From Rostratula benghalensis (Eukaryota; Chordata; Aves; Charadriiformes; Rostratulidae), in the NCBI GenBank assembly GCA_013399305.1, contig VXAI01000163.1, positions 1,490,782 through 1,554,781 of the forward strand: DNA of 64,000 bases. The letters run 5' to 3'. Numbering within the stretch: the stretch's first letter is position 1; every line of letters begins with the position of its first letter. This document shows, in pieces, positions 63,701 to 64,000 of the stretch. The notes under the pieces are model-generated. The model had not been told where the DNA came from and made no database searches. It worked only from the letters and a program-made list of their open reading frames with translations. The position numbers and the translations under genes were made by a program.

Positions 63701-64000
63701 AAGTGATTATATTGCATGTTTAGAGGCATTTTGAACATGTAATTTCAATATATTTAGTTACATCTATGGGTGGTACACTTTCTGAATTCTCTTTGAAATT
63801 ACTGAAAATGTGGGGGACAGTTTGCAAAGAATTTTTGATGGCTTGTATTTTTTCCACTAAAATACATTTTCACATATTTTAATTTTAATATTTCACATAT
63901 TGTAATTTAATTTTATTTATTTATTTTATGTTTTGAAGAGCTGTAATATTGATTTTTAACAACATTTTTGAGAAAAATTTTGGACATTTTTAATTGGAAG
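60706..64000 (-). other. Upstream PHACTR1 intron, no exon seen
   Basis: Non-coding, increasingly AT-rich sequence to the window edge. I looked for the preceding PHACTR1 segment (the exon expected to join at phase 1 to ARRATLL) and did not find it, so the intron extends beyond base 64000. The last 200 bases are very AT-rich, with repeated TTTCACATATT-like words. No mobile element was recognised. Confidence 0.5.

Overview
The window looks like bird nuclear DNA. It is AT-rich, sparse in repeats and almost entirely intronic. Five clear remnants of CR1 retrotransposons, most ending in the CATAGAATCATAGAA-type octamer typical of avian CR1, and two solo LTRs of one endogenous-retrovirus family support this. 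I cannot place the species. No long open reading frame, rRNA or tRNA stands out, and nothing looks bacterial or viral in organisation.

The only protein-coding sequence I can defend is a pair of homologous 147-bp exons on the minus strand at 60426-60572 and 58558-58704. Both encode the N-terminal segment of PHACTR1 (phosphatase and actin regulator 1), around the core IDRRPIRR-(V/L)-RSKSDTPYL. The two exons have the same length and the same phase (1-1). They keep about 40 of 48 comparable residues although most synonymous sites have changed, so they look like an old tandem exon duplication kept by selection. The gene runs from right to left: the start of the gene lies beyond base 64000 and the RPEL/actin-binding part lies beyond base 1. 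Everything left of 58558 would be one intron of more than 58 kb.

Layout from the right: upstream intron (60573-64000), with a very long pyrimidine tract and AG-free zone before exon A; exon A; a 1.72 kb inter-exon intron that becomes a CpG island at its left end; exon B inside that island, its splice acceptor hidden by a 156-base assembly gap. A second, smaller CpG island at about 55.9-56.3 kb has a CRE-like site and a consensus splice donor on the plus strand, which suggests an antisense or alternative transcript. The remaining 55 kb is intron with CR1 pieces (6.7, 12.0, 19-20, 24.2 and 33.5 kb, and a doubtful one at 36.5 kb), the two LTRs (15.2-15.6 and 52.3-53.0 kb), a divergent direct-repeat pair at 12.9/13.5 kb, several perfect palindromes and ordinary simple repeats.

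The best candidate for something undescribed is the duplicated PHACTR1 exon with its apparent splicing-control architecture: a distant branch point, a long polypyrimidine tract, and a CpG-island promoter candidate over only one of the two copies.
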